Assembly (NCBI RefSeq): GCF_902729425.1
Contig: NZ_CACVCH010000050.1
Span: forward strand, 21,135-85,134
From: Magnetospirillum sp. SS-4
GTDB taxonomy: Bacteria > Pseudomonadota > Alphaproteobacteria > Rhodospirillales > Magnetospirillaceae
DNA: 64,000 nucleotides
Reading direction: 5' to 3'
The notes under the pieces were generated by a model. The model was not told where the DNA came from and did not search any database. It worked only from the letters and a program-made list of their open reading frames with translations. This document shows, in pieces, positions 16,654-25,515 of this stretch (the first letter of the stretch is position 1; every line of letters starts with the position of its first letter). A program made the position numbers and the translations under genes.

Positions 16654-16672
16654 GTACGTCCATCTGACGCAC
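16654..16672. promoter_or_regulatory. Candidate operator of the GNAT/DUF1778 pair
   Basis: An imperfect inverted repeat (GTACGTC, five-base spacer, GACGCAC; six of seven positions pair) lies 32 bases upstream of the antitoxin start. Position and size suit a ribbon-helix-helix operator. Inference only. Confidence 0.35.
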
Positions 16673-16688
16673 GTTTCAAGGATTTCCC

Positions 16689-17117
16689 ATGCCCAGCATC
16701 CGCGAACAGATCCTAGCCGCCCTGCTGGCGCGGCTGCAAACCATCCCCGGCGCTACGGTCAAACGGGAAACGCCGTTGCCGGAAACGGTCCCCTCCGGTG
16801 GATTGATCATCCTGCGCGACGGCGATCCCGGCGATCCCGAGGTGGTGCTGTCGCCCATCACCTATCTCTGGGAACACCAGACCGAGATCGAGGTGATCCT
16901 CCAGCGCGGCCAGGACGACGACAGCGCCGCATTGGACGCACTGCTGATGGCGGTGGGGAATGCCCTGGCCACTGACCGTTCCCTCGGTGGTCTGGCCGAA
17001 TGGCTGGATTGGGACGCACCCAAGACCTCCGGCCTCGCCATCGACGGTGCTGCCGCCCTGCGCGGCGCCACCGTCCCAGTCACCATCCATTACGGCTCCA
17101 GCGACCCGCTGGGCTGA
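16689..17117 (+). CDS. Tail terminator-like protein
   Basis: A 142-residue alpha/beta protein (MPSIREQILAALLARLQTIPGA; TEIEVILQRGQDDDSAALDALL; PVTIHYGSSDPLG). Size and position before the tail tube gene suit a lambda U-like tail terminator, which caps the tail tube and joins it to the head. Near-identical copy at 61391-61819. Confidence 0.65.
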   Translation: MPSIREQILAALLARLQTIPGATVKRETPLPETVPSGGLIILRDGDPGDPEVVLSPITYLWEHQTEIEVILQRGQDDDSAALDALLMAVGNALATDRSLGGLAEWLDWDAPKTSGLAIDGAAALRGATVPVTIHYGSSDPLG

Positions 17118-17144
17118 GCCACACCTTATATATGGGAGTCCCCC

Positions 17145-18104
17145 ATGGCAAAGACTCGGGCCTATGGCGCCGATTGCATCCTGCTGGCCGCCTCCGAGGC
17201 GAGCTACGGCGTGCTTCCGGCCGACGGCTATGTACGGCTGTCGTTCAAGGAATCCAGCCTGGGCGCCGAGCGTCCCCTCGGCTACGACCCGCTGCTGGGC
17301 CAGGGCCGTGATGCCCAGGATCCCTATTACGAGGCGATCAAAGACGAGGGGGATGTCGGCGTGCCGCTGGATGTGCGAGCTTTGGGCTTCTGGCTGAAGG
17401 GCTTGTTCGGCGCGCCCGCTACCGTCGATAACGGTGACGGAACCTTCGACCATGTCTTCACCTCGGGCGGCGCGCTGCCCAGCCTCGCCATCGAGATCGG
17501 TCATGCCCAACTGGCGGTGCCGAAGTTCTTCCGCCATGGCGGGGCCAAGCTCGACAAGCTGTCCTTCGACATGGCCCGCTCCGGCGCCGCCAATGCCAGC
17601 ATCGGTGTCATCGCCCAGGGCGAGACCGAAGCGGCCACCACCATTGACGTCACCCCGGCGGCCTTCGCCCTGAAGCGGTTCAGCCAGGGCAGCGGTACCA
17701 TCCGGGTCGGCGGCGGCCAACTGGCCAACGTGGTGGGCGGCAAGTTGTCCTTCTCCAACAACCTGGAGCGGGTGGAAACCATCCGCGCCGACGGCCTGAT
17801 CGACGGTGTGGACGAGACCGAGGCCACCGCCGAAGGCTCGGTGGACATCCGCTTCGGCACCGATACCACGCTGACCGCCGCTATCGCCACCGAAAGCCCG
17901 GTGGAGATGGAATACGGCTTCACCATTCCCGGCTCGGCCTTTGCTCTGACCTTCCATCTGCCCCGTGTCTTTTGCCCCAAGAAGAAGCAGGAGATCAAAG
18001 GCCCCGGCGGCATCCAGGCCAGCTACGACTGGCGGGCTGCCCGCGATCCGGTGGCGGGGTATCTGCTCCGCGTCACCCTGGTCAACGACGTGGCGGGGTA
18101 TTGA
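17145..18104 (+). CDS. Major tail tube protein
   Basis: A 319-residue beta-rich protein just before the tail chaperone frameshift pair, the standard place of the tail tube subunit. Features include GADCILLAASEASYGVLPADGY at the N-terminus and GGIQASYDWRAARDP near the end. Long for a tube protein, suggesting an added surface domain. The copy at 60404-61363 is nearly the same. Confidence 0.8.
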   Translation: MAKTRAYGADCILLAASEASYGVLPADGYVRLSFKESSLGAERPLGYDPLLGQGRDAQDPYYEAIKDEGDVGVPLDVRALGFWLKGLFGAPATVDNGDGTFDHVFTSGGALPSLAIEIGHAQLAVPKFFRHGGAKLDKLSFDMARSGAANASIGVIAQGETEAATTIDVTPAAFALKRFSQGSGTIRVGGGQLANVVGGKLSFSNNLERVETIRADGLIDGVDETEATAEGSVDIRFGTDTTLTAAIATESPVEMEYGFTIPGSAFALTFHLPRVFCPKKKQEIKGPGGIQASYDWRAARDPVAGYLLRVTLVNDVAGY

Positions 18105-18106
18105 TC

Positions 18107-18622
18107 ATGATCCGACTTTCTCTGCCGAAGGAGCCGTACTGGCTCGATCTGCCCCATGGCGTGCGGGTGTTCGTCCGTCCCCTGACCACGGCGGTGTACG
18201 AGGCCGCCCGGTCGCGCGGCTGGCGCATGGCGCGAGCCATTGCTGCCGAACATGCCGATCTGAAGGCCGCCGGGGCCGACATCACCGGCTTGCCCGATCT
18301 GTCCGACGAGGATGCCCTGGCCGGGCTGTCACAGATGTTGTTCGCCCAAGGTCTGGCCCGCTCCGCCATCACCAAATGGGAGGGCGTGTTGGATGCCGAT
18401 GATCAGCCCGCCGAAAGCACCGATTCCGCCATCGCCGAACTGATGCAGCTTCCCCGCATGGCCGAGTCGTTCGTCGTCCAATACACCGAAACCCATGAAG
18501 CGGTCATCGCCGAGGGAAACGTCTCCAGGCCCGCGCCGAATGGCACTTCAGCGGCGGGCCTGACTACTGCCGAGGCTGCTTTGGGCCCTGCGACTGCCCC
18601 TATGACCGCAACGCCCCCCTGA
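18107..18622 (+). CDS. Tail assembly chaperone G (zero-frame product)
   Basis: A 171-residue protein between tail tube and tape measure, as lambda G. It starts MIRLSLPKEPYWLDLPHGV. The heptamer GGGAAAC at 18514-18520 lies in the zero frame as G GGA AAC, so a fraction of ribosomes should slip back one base and extend the protein by about 104 residues. The unshifted end after the slip site is Ala/Thr/Pro-rich and low in complexity. Confidence 0.8.
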   Translation: MIRLSLPKEPYWLDLPHGVRVFVRPLTTAVYEAARSRGWRMARAIAAEHADLKAAGADITGLPDLSDEDALAGLSQMLFAQGLARSAITKWEGVLDADDQPAESTDSAIAELMQLPRMAESFVVQYTETHEAVIAEGNVSRPAPNGTSAAGLTTAEAALGPATAPMTATPP

Positions 18623-18834
18623 CCGAATCCGGTTGGCAAGCTTGGGAATTGCTGACCGGTTCCATCGGCGCCATCCGCATCGGCCCCCGTGGCGGCATCA
18701 CCGGTCTCGACCTTCCGGCCCTGCTGATCCAGGCCCAGGCGCTGGGTTACGACCGGCCTCTGCTGGCGCGGCTGCTGCCCTTCGCCGAGCGGGGAATGGT
18801 GGCCGGTTCCGCCAAGGTTCAAACAGAGACCTGA
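18107..18834 (+). CDS. Tail assembly chaperone G-T fusion by -1 frameshift
   Basis: Joined reading 18107-18520 then 18520-18834 after a -1 slip at GGGAAAC. The shifted frame reads directly into a well-formed domain: WHFSGGPDYCRGC, then CDCPYDRNAPLTESGW, then a helical end (LARLLPFAERGM). Four to five cysteines in the spacing C-x2-C-x3-C-x-C look metal binding. The T domain recruits the tape measure during tail assembly in lambda. The same heptamer and shifted frame occur in the second copy (59988-59994). Confidence 0.75.
18514..18520 (+). promoter_or_regulatory. Programmed -1 frameshift site GGGAAAC
   Basis: A canonical X XXY YYZ slippery heptamer in correct phase with the chaperone gene; lambda uses GGGAAAG at the equivalent place. 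The following -1 frame is open for 104 codons and codes a conserved-looking domain. Confidence 0.8.
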
Positions 18835-18837
18835 TCC

Positions 18838-21813
18838 ATGGCCACCAAATCCGTCTCCATCCGCCTGTCGTTGCAGGACGGCGAAACCGTGCGCCGTGCC
18901 CTGCTGCAATTGGGCGAGGACGGGCAGAAGGCCCTGCTGCGGATCGAGACGGCTGCACAACCGGCGTCGAAGTCGCTGCTGGCCATGAATGCCGCCAGCC
19001 AGGACATCCAGGGCGGCATGGCGGGCTTCGCCTCGCGGCTTGGCCCCATCGGTTCGGTGATGATGGCGCTGGGACCGGCCGGGCTGGCGGCGGGCGCGGC
19101 CATCGGGTTCTTCGGCAAGGCCATGGTCGAATCCACCATCAAGGTGGAAAGCCTGGAGGCCCGCCTCAAGGGTCTGGTCGGCGCCGCAGCGCTCACCGAA
19201 ACCACCAGCTATCTCTATGCCCAGGCCCAGAAGACCGGCACCGCCCTGGAGACGGTGGTCGGGGCCTATTCCCGGCTGGCGGCGCTGCAGAAGGCCGGGA
19301 TCATCACTACCGGCGAAAGCCGTGCCTTGCTGGAAGGGTTTCAGTCCACCGCCATCGCCCTGGGTGCCTCGTCCGAGCAGTTGGAGCAATCCCTGTTCGG
19401 GCTGGCCCAGGGGCTGTCGTCGGGCACTCTGCGCGCCGAGGAACTCAACCAGATCGTCGAGCCCATGCCGGGCTTGCTCCAGGCTCTCGACCGGGCCGCC
19501 GCTCTGCCCTCGGGTGGCTTCCGCCAGATGGTCACCCAGGGCAAGGTCACGGCGGATTTCTTCCGCGACACCTTGATCAAGGCGCTGCGGGGCTTCGACG
19601 AGGCCGCCAAGGAAAGCGCCGATACCGCCGAGCGGTCGTTCCAGCGCCTGTCCAATGCATGGCAGGGCTTTACCAACGCGCCATGGCTGCGCAAGGTTCT
19701 GTCGGGCGGCGCCAATGCCGGGGCGGCGACGCTGGAATCGCTGACGCCGAGCGAATCCACGGTCAAATCGCGGCTGGCCGATCTGGATCGCCGCATCGCT
19801 GCCCTGGGGGGCGAACAGGCCCTCGACAAGCCGCTGCCTGCCGGTACCCATTCCGTGGTGGTCCAGGCGGTCAGGGAGGAAAACGAGGAACTGCGCCGCC
19901 TGCTGGCCGAGCGCTTTGGATTAGCCGCCGATCTCGACGAGATCACCCGCAAGCGGGCGGGCATGGAAGCCCAGGCCAAGATGGAACGCGACCGGGTCCG
20001 GGCCGAGCAGCGCGAGCCCAGCTATCTCGAAAAGCTGACCGACATCAAATTCGAGGTGGAATGGCAGGAGAAGCTGAATGCGGCCCGCGCCGCCGGCAAT
20101 GCCGAGTTCTCCCGCACCAAGGCCCAATACGAGGCGGCCAAGGGCTTCCGCCAAATTGAGAAGGAGCTGTTCCAGCAAGGCGGCGTCTATCGCACCCAGC
20201 CCAAGGAACAGGAGATCAAGGATCTGCTGGCCCGCGAGGCCGAGGCCAAGGGGGCGGGAGAGATGTCCGCCCAGGCCCAGGCCGAGGTACTGGGGCTGAA
20301 CCTCCAGGCTCGTGGCCAGGAGCGTCTGGCCGAAGCCGCCCGCACCGGGGGACAGGCCCAGATCGACGCAGCCCGCGATGCCAAGGTGCTGGAGTTCGCC
20401 TTCAAGAATAACGGCGCGGCGGTGGCCGAGTATGATCGGGCGCTGCGCCGCATCGATGCCGCCAAGCTGCTGGAGCAGAAAAACGGCCTGATCCGCACCA
20501 TGGGGCAGGAAGCCGCCGCCAATGACCGGCTGGCCGATGCCGCCAAGGGATCGGTGGCCGACACCATCCTGGCGGAGCGCACCAACTGGCTGGCCGAACA
20601 GGCCTCCAAGGGGCTGGCCGATGCCAATGGCGAACTGGCGGCCTCCTACGCCCAGGTGCAGAAATCCCGCGCCAACAGCGAGGCCGCCCGCACCGTCGCC
20701 GATCTGGAGCGCGAGATCGATGCCCAGGTTCGGTTGGCCGAGGCGGTGCGCAGCAGTGATCGCAACCGCGTTCGCACCGTCACCATCGACAATGACGTCG
20801 CCAAATTCGCCCGCGGCCACAAGCTGGCCGAGGACGATCCCAAACTCGATGAGTACCGGGCGGCCCGCTCGCGGCAATATGCCGAGGCGGTCAAGGACGA
20901 GGCCCGCCAGACCACTCTGGCCTATGACGCCACGCAGCGTTTCGCCGAGGAACTGGCCAAGCTCAACGAGCAGCGGGCCAGCGGCACCTTGTCGGAAGAG
21001 GCTTACACACGCCGCTATCGGGAATTGGAGCAGGACAAGCTGGCCGCCAGCCGCGACTGGCAGGACGGCGCCATCCGGGCGGTGCGGGCCTATGCCGACG
21101 AAGCCAGCAATGCCGCAGCCAGTGCCGAACGTGCCATGTCGGGGGCCTTGCGGGCCAGCGAGGATGCCTTCGTCAAATGGGCCATGACCGGCAAGCTGGC
21201 CGGGCAGGATCTGTTCAATAGCCTGGCCGAGGAGGCTCTGCGGGCTGCCTGGCGCATGTCGGTGGTGGCGCCCATCTTCGGGGGAGCCGGTGGCGGACTC
21301 TTCGGCAGCCTGATCAGTGGCCTCGGCGGCTGGTTCTCCGGTGGTAGTTCCGGCGGCGCGGCGCCGGTGGCCGATACCGGCGCTTTCGCCATCGCCCATA
21401 CCGGCGGCCTGATCGGCCTCGACCGCCTGGAAACCCGGTCGTTCGATCCGGCGGTGTTCATCGGCGCGCCTCGCTTCCATCGGGGCGGCTTGGTTCCCGG
21501 CGAGGTGCCGATCATCGCCCAGCAGGGTGAAGAGGTGCTGACGCGGGGCGATCCCCGCCACCGCTTCAATCTGCGCTCCCGCGATGATGCCCCGGTGACG
21601 GTCAGTGTGCCGGTCTCTGTCAATATCCAGACGCCCCAGGGCACCCAGGCCCGCACGGCACAGCGCCGCGATTCCGGTGGCGGCCTGACGATCGACATCA
21701 TCGTCGAGCAGATCACCGACGCCATCTCCGGCGACATCGTCCGCGGCCAGGGCATCGCCCCGGTGCTGGAGCGCCAATACGGGCTCAACCGTGCCAACGG
21801 GGCCTATCGATGA
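18838..21813 (+). CDS. Tail tape measure protein
   Basis: A 991-residue protein, mostly alpha-helical and Ala/Glu/Lys-rich. The N-terminal tape-measure domain spans about residues 60-290 (ARLKGLVGAAALTETTSYLYAQ; GLAQGLSSGTLRAEELNQI). There is a hydrophobic Gly-rich stretch near 810-850 and FHRGGLVPGEVPIIAQQGEEV near 880. It sets tail length and is ejected with the DNA. It begins three bases after the G-T stop. Confidence 0.92.
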   Translation: MATKSVSIRLSLQDGETVRRALLQLGEDGQKALLRIETAAQPASKSLLAMNAASQDIQGGMAGFASRLGPIGSVMMALGPAGLAAGAAIGFFGKAMVESTIKVESLEARLKGLVGAAALTETTSYLYAQAQKTGTALETVVGAYSRLAALQKAGIITTGESRALLEGFQSTAIALGASSEQLEQSLFGLAQGLSSGTLRAEELNQIVEPMPGLLQALDRAAALPSGGFRQMVTQGKVTADFFRDTLIKALRGFDEAAKESADTAERSFQRLSNAWQGFTNAPWLRKVLSGGANAGAATLESLTPSESTVKSRLADLDRRIAALGGEQALDKPLPAGTHSVVVQAVREENEELRRLLAERFGLAADLDEITRKRAGMEAQAKMERDRVRAEQREPSYLEKLTDIKFEVEWQEKLNAARAAGNAEFSRTKAQYEAAKGFRQIEKELFQQGGVYRTQPKEQEIKDLLAREAEAKGAGEMSAQAQAEVLGLNLQARGQERLAEAARTGGQAQIDAARDAKVLEFAFKNNGAAVAEYDRALRRIDAAKLLEQKNGLIRTMGQEAAANDRLADAAKGSVADTILAERTNWLAEQASKGLADANGELAASYAQVQKSRANSEAARTVADLEREIDAQVRLAEAVRSSDRNRVRTVTIDNDVAKFARGHKLAEDDPKLDEYRAARSRQYAEAVKDEARQTTLAYDATQRFAEELAKLNEQRASGTLSEEAYTRRYRELEQDKLAASRDWQDGAIRAVRAYADEASNAAASAERAMSGALRASEDAFVKWAMTGKLAGQDLFNSLAEEALRAAWRMSVVAPIFGGAGGGLFGSLISGLGGWFSGGSSGGAAPVADTGAFAIAHTGGLIGLDRLETRSFDPAVFIGAPRFHRGGLVPGEVPIIAQQGEEVLTRGDPRHRFNLRSRDDAPVTVSVPVSVNIQTPQGTQARTAQRRDSGGGLTIDIIVEQITDAISGDIVRGQGIAPVLERQYGLNRANGAYR

Positions 21814-22289
21814 TGATCCGCTTTCCCGCCACCCTGCCCATGCCGCTGGCGGAGCCCTATGCGGTCAAGCCCGCCGACGGGGTGGTCCGCACCGACATGG
21901 AGCAGGGACCGGCCCGCCAGCGCCGCGAGTTCACTCAAGTTCCCACCAAGATCCCGGTGAAGTGGCGCTTTACCGACGCCCAATACGCGGTATTCGACGC
22001 CTGGTATCAGTGGAAGGGCAAGGCCGGGGCGGAGTGGTTCGTGATTCCGCTCAGGAGCGGCCTCGGCGTGATCGACCACGTCGCTCGCTTCACCAAACAA
22101 TACGAGGCGCCGTTGTCCTCGGGCGGCTTCTGGCTGGTGACGGTGGAACTGGAGGTCCGCGACCGCCCGGTTCTGTCCGAGGCCGAGTTGGACATCCTGC
22201 TGGATTCTTCCTGGGTCGACCTGTCCGGGGCGGTCACCGGCCTCGATACCCTTGCCAATACCACCCTGCCCGACCAGATCGGAGCCTGA
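21810..22289 (+). CDS. Minor tail protein
   Basis: A 159-residue protein overlapping the tape-measure stop (ATGATGA). The core (REFTQVPTKIPVKWRFTDAQYAVFDAWYQWKGKAGAEWF) resembles short minor tail proteins that follow the tape measure in this phage class (lambda M-like position). Probably part of the tail tip. Confidence 0.6.
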   Translation: MMIRFPATLPMPLAEPYAVKPADGVVRTDMEQGPARQRREFTQVPTKIPVKWRFTDAQYAVFDAWYQWKGKAGAEWFVIPLRSGLGVIDHVARFTKQYEAPLSSGGFWLVTVELEVRDRPVLSEAELDILLDSSWVDLSGAVTGLDTLANTTLPDQIGA

Positions 22290-22292
22290 TCC

Positions 22293-23336
22293 ATGACCAT
22301 CAAGGACGATCTTCTCGCCGCCACCGCCAAGGCCGGCGGGGCGGCGCAGATTCTGCACGACGTGGCGAATGGCCCCGCCACGGGAGCGGCCAGCACCGTG
22401 GTGACCGAGGCTGGCCCGGTCAAGACGGCAGCCAAAGTGGTGGCGGACATCGAGGCCGATATCACTGCCAGGATCGGCTCCATCGATCAGGCGGTCGCCG
22501 ACACCGCCGCCGATGCCGAGGCCGCCGCCTTGTCCGCCGCCAATGCCCAGGCCAGCGAAGTCGCCGCCGCCGCATCGGCCAATGCCGCCCAGGTGGCCAA
22601 GGTCACCTGGAAAGGGCCATGGTCGGCCGCCACCGCCTATGCCGTCCACGACGCAGTCTCCTTAAGCGGTTCCTCCTATGTCGCCATCGCGCCGAACACC
22701 AACCAGCCGCCGCCCGATGCGGCCCATTGGCAGGTGCTGGCCGCCAAGGGTCTTGATGGCATCGGGGCGGGCGACATGCTGGCCGCCCAGAATCTCGCCG
22801 ATTTGCCCGACAAGGCGGCGGCCCGGAGCAATCTCGGCCTGGTGATCGGCGCCCAGGTCCAGGCCCATGATGCCGAGCTGGACGCCCTGGCCGGTCTGGT
22901 CAGCGCCGCCGATAAACTGCCCTATTTCACCGGATCGGGTACTGCCGCCCTGACCGACCTGACCGCCGCCGGCCGCGCCCTGCTCGACGATGCCGACACG
23001 GCGGCCCAGCGCGCCACGCTGGGGCTGTCCGACGCAGCCACCACCACGGTGGCCGCGATCCGGGCCGGGGTGGACGTCTCCAGCCGGGTGGCCAAGACCG
23101 GCGACACCATGACCGGGGCGTTGACGGCACCGGGCTTCACCACATCGGGAAGCTCCACCGTATCCACCGGCTTCAAGATCGCCAGCGGCACCGATCTCGC
23201 CAATATCTTCGCCCGCCAGCTGTCGCTGGGCGGAAGCCTCAGCGGCAACCTGACCAACGGTGTTCTGACGCTGTCGGGCGGGTACTGCTCCTACTGCTCG
23301 TACTGCACCTGCGCGTGCAGCGATTGTTCCTGCTGA
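22293..23336 (+). CDS. Tail fibre-like protein with a seven-cysteine C-terminal tip
   Basis: A 347-residue protein. Residues 1-100 are an Ala-rich helical trunk. Residues 105-150 form a carbohydrate-binding-like motif ([27 protein letters not shown]). Repeats typical of phage fibres follow ([37 protein letters not shown]). The last 17 residues are [17 protein letters not shown], holding all seven cysteines of the protein (332, 335, 338, 340, 342, 345, 347). It is followed by an unknown protein and two radical SAM/SPASM genes. I infer the tip is their substrate, with the fibre acting as a very long leader. Other readings are a metal-binding or disulfide-rich tip. Confidence 0.8.
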   Translation: MTIKDDLLAATAKAGGAAQILHDVANGPATGAASTVVTEAGPVKTAAKVVADIEADITARIGSIDQAVADTAADAEAAALSAANAQASEVAAAASANAAQVAKVTWKGPWSAATAYAVHDAVSLSGSSYVAIAPNTNQPPPDAAHWQVLAAKGLDGIGAGDMLAAQNLADLPDKAAARSNLGLVIGAQVQAHDAELDALAGLVSAADKLPYFTGSGTAALTDLTAAGRALLDDADTAAQRATLGLSDAATTTVAAIRAGVDVSSRVAKTGDTMTGALTAPGFTTSGSSTVSTGFKIASGTDLANIFARQLSLGGSLSGNLTNGVLTLSGGYCSYCSYCTCACSDCSC

Positions 23337-23350
23337 ACAGGGGAAACGCC

Positions 23351-24139
23351 ATGTCCATCAGCTACACGGTCACCGGAACACTCGGGGCGGGCTTCGTGAT
23401 CGAGGTCTCCGCCACCGGCTTCGGGGTGAAGGTCTATTCGGAAGATCCGCTGCGATTCCCCGAGGGGATGGCTCCCGTCGATGGCTCGGCCCTTTCCCCG
23501 GCTCTGGCGGGAAAGGCCATCCATATCGGTGACGAGACCCGGTTCGACTGGCTTGATTTCCAGGCCAAAAACGAGGTCCAGGACTATTCCTGCGTGGTGT
23601 TCCCCCTGCATTTCGAGGGCATCCAGGCACCCTATAACCGCTTCATCGACACCTATCTGTCGAAGCGGTCGGGCCAGGATGAGTTTCAGCGCACCAGGGT
23701 GCATACCGCGTTTCACCTGTACGTGCCGGAGAAGGGATGCGCCTTCACCGATTGCGCCCTGCATGCCTTCATCGGGTCGGACTATCCGCTGATTGCCAAT
23801 TTGGATGCGATGGCCAAGGGTGTGGACGCGGTCAGGGCCTCGGTGATGCCGGGGCTGAAGCTGTCCGGCCCCGCCGGGATCACGCCCGAGGGCTATGCCC
23901 TTATCCAGGTGGTGGCCACCAATGCGGATGGCAGCATTCGGGACTCCGTGTCCAGCACGGTGTTCCTGGAGGAGATCAACGGCTATCTGCCCAAGCGCCG
24001 GGTCAATCTGGTCAACGGCATGGCCCAGTTCAGGGTCGGTGCCCTCGGCCTGGGCGCGGGTGACACCGTGCGGGTCAAGGCCGGGTTCCGATTCTACACC
24101 GGCCTGGGCGACATCACCCTTCCGGTCGGGGAGGTGTGA
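23351..24139 (+). CDS. Unknown tail-associated protein before radical SAM genes
   Basis: A 262-residue protein starting MSISYTVTGTLGAGFVIEV; ATG 23351 follows AGGGGAAA. It is beta-rich at both ends. The C-terminal 90 residues look like an Ig-like fold (EGYALIQVVATNADGSIRDS, VRVKAGFRFYTGLGDI). It has cysteines in YSCVVF and GCAFTDCALHAF. It lies between the cysteine-tipped fibre and the first radical SAM gene and overlaps the latter (TGATG). It may be a baseplate or receptor-binding component, or an adaptor for fibre modification. No family recognised. Confidence 0.6.
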   Translation: MSISYTVTGTLGAGFVIEVSATGFGVKVYSEDPLRFPEGMAPVDGSALSPALAGKAIHIGDETRFDWLDFQAKNEVQDYSCVVFPLHFEGIQAPYNRFIDTYLSKRSGQDEFQRTRVHTAFHLYVPEKGCAFTDCALHAFIGSDYPLIANLDAMAKGVDAVRASVMPGLKLSGPAGITPEGYALIQVVATNADGSIRDSVSSTVFLEEINGYLPKRRVNLVNGMAQFRVGALGLGAGDTVRVKAGFRFYTGLGDITLPVGEV

Positions 24140-25434
24140 TGTTCACGCTGATCATGCGCCGATCGGACGGCTCCGCCTTCCGCCTCGTCCTGGACACCTC
24201 CACCAGCCGTCTCACCGACGAGGCCGGGCGGCTGATCGACATCTCGCCCCTGGGCGTGGTCTACGACAATGAAGGGAAGACGCTGCGCGACGCCCCCGTC
24301 ACCACCAGGGACCGGGCCGAGCCGAAATCCAGGTCCGTCAAGGTGCTGCGCATCCAGCTTGGGCTGGCCTGCAACTTCTCCTGCGCCTATTGCGTCCAGG
24401 ATCGGGCGCGGCCAGGGCATGACGAGAAGTCCTCCGACGTCGCGGCGTTCCTCAACGGGCTGGATGAGTGGATCTCTGGTGCGCCCGTCGTGGTCGAGCT
24501 GTGGGGCGGGGAACCGCTGCTCTACTGGCACAAGCTTAAAACCCTGGTGGAGGGGCTGCGCTGCCGGTGGCCGGAGGTCAAGCTGCGGCTGACCACCAAC
24601 GGCTCACTGCTGGACATGGAGAAGGTGGATTGGCTGGCCGGTCTCAGAAACATCTCGGTGACCGTCTCGCACGACGGCCCCGGACAGCATCTGCGGGGGA
24701 AAGACCCGCTGGATGATCCGGAGACGCTGGCCGCCATCCGCTCCCTGTTCGCCCGGCTCGGCACCTTTGCCAAGTTCCATGCGGTGATGTCGCTGCCCCA
24801 CCACAGCCCCATCGCCCTGTTGCACTACTTTTTCGACCGGCTGGGCACGACCGATATCCAGGTCTCCAGCAGCGGGTTGAAATACCCGCCCACGAAGGAT
24901 TCCCGGCTGCATCTGGTTCCCGGCAATCCTAAGGAATACACGACGATGCGCCACAATCTGGCCAGGGAGTTCCGCACCCCTTACGTCTTCGCCAATGCCA
25001 TCGTGGCAGCGCCGCTCCGCCATCTGCTCTACCAGTTCGCCAAATCGGTGCCCGCCCGCGCCCGTGGTCAGGGCTGCAACATGGACAACCCCGAGCATCT
25101 GGCAGTGACGCTCAGCGGCGATGTCATCGTCTGCCACAACACCAGCCCGGCCACCCACAGGATCGGCAGCGTCCATGACTTCGCCGCCATCCGGCTGACC
25201 CACAGCATCTCGTGGCACAACCGGCCGGAATGCAACTCCTGCCCGGCGCTGCTCAGCTGCGGCGGGGCCTGCATGATGATGGAGGGCCGGGAGCGCTCCT
25301 TCTCCTGCGACAACAACTTCTCCCACGGCCTGGTCTATCTGGCGACGCTGCTCTACGCGCTGACCGGGGCAGACCTGCTGCGGATCGAGGGCCGACGCAT
25401 CCGCCATCTGGGCGTCACTAGCTTCGATTTCTGA
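24139..25434 (+). CDS. Radical SAM/SPASM maturase 1
   Basis: A 431-residue enzyme. Residues 1-60 are a small beta domain (DTSTSRLTDEAGRLIDIS). The radical SAM 4Fe-4S motif C-x3-C-x2-C is at 78, 82 and 85 (LACNFSCAYC). The SAM-binding glutamate/glycine strand is ELWGGEPLLYW. The C-terminal SPASM region has CNMDN, VIVCHNT, CNSCPALLSCGGAC and a final SCDNNF, enough cysteines for two auxiliary clusters. SPASM enzymes typically modify peptides, often forming thioether or carbon crosslinks. Start coupling with the upstream gene (TGATG) ties it to the fibre. Location inside a tail operon is unusual. Confidence 0.9.
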   Translation: MFTLIMRRSDGSAFRLVLDTSTSRLTDEAGRLIDISPLGVVYDNEGKTLRDAPVTTRDRAEPKSRSVKVLRIQLGLACNFSCAYCVQDRARPGHDEKSSDVAAFLNGLDEWISGAPVVVELWGGEPLLYWHKLKTLVEGLRCRWPEVKLRLTTNGSLLDMEKVDWLAGLRNISVTVSHDGPGQHLRGKDPLDDPETLAAIRSLFARLGTFAKFHAVMSLPHHSPIALLHYFFDRLGTTDIQVSSSGLKYPPTKDSRLHLVPGNPKEYTTMRHNLAREFRTPYVFANAIVAAPLRHLLYQFAKSVPARARGQGCNMDNPEHLAVTLSGDVIVCHNTSPATHRIGSVHDFAAIRLTHSISWHNRPECNSCPALLSCGGACMMMEGRERSFSCDNNFSHGLVYLATLLYALTGADLLRIEGRRIRHLGVTSFDF

Positions 25435-25465
25435 TCCCACGCGGGGCTCCCGCCCCGGTCCCCGG

Positions 25466-25483
25466 TTGGAGGCGAGCCTCCAA
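25466..25483. terminator. Stem-loop between the two radical SAM genes
   Basis: TTGGAGGC-GA-GCCTCCAA, a perfect 8-base inverted repeat in the 81-base gap between the two radical SAM genes, followed by a weak T-rich stretch (CTTGTTTCTATT). It might attenuate transcription or set mRNA processing between the two maturases. Confidence 0.4.
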
Positions 25484-25515
25484 GCCTCCCTTGTTTCTAT
25501 TACCGAGAGGCCGCC

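Noticed and set aside
19921..21777. 618-residue minus-strand ORF opposite the tape measure gene
   Set aside because: Antisense shadow without start signals or domains.
23283..23336. Cys-rich fibre end as a frameshift artefact
   Set aside because: The frame is continuous with the fibre repeats and the stop is followed by a normal gap and ribosome site for the next gene.
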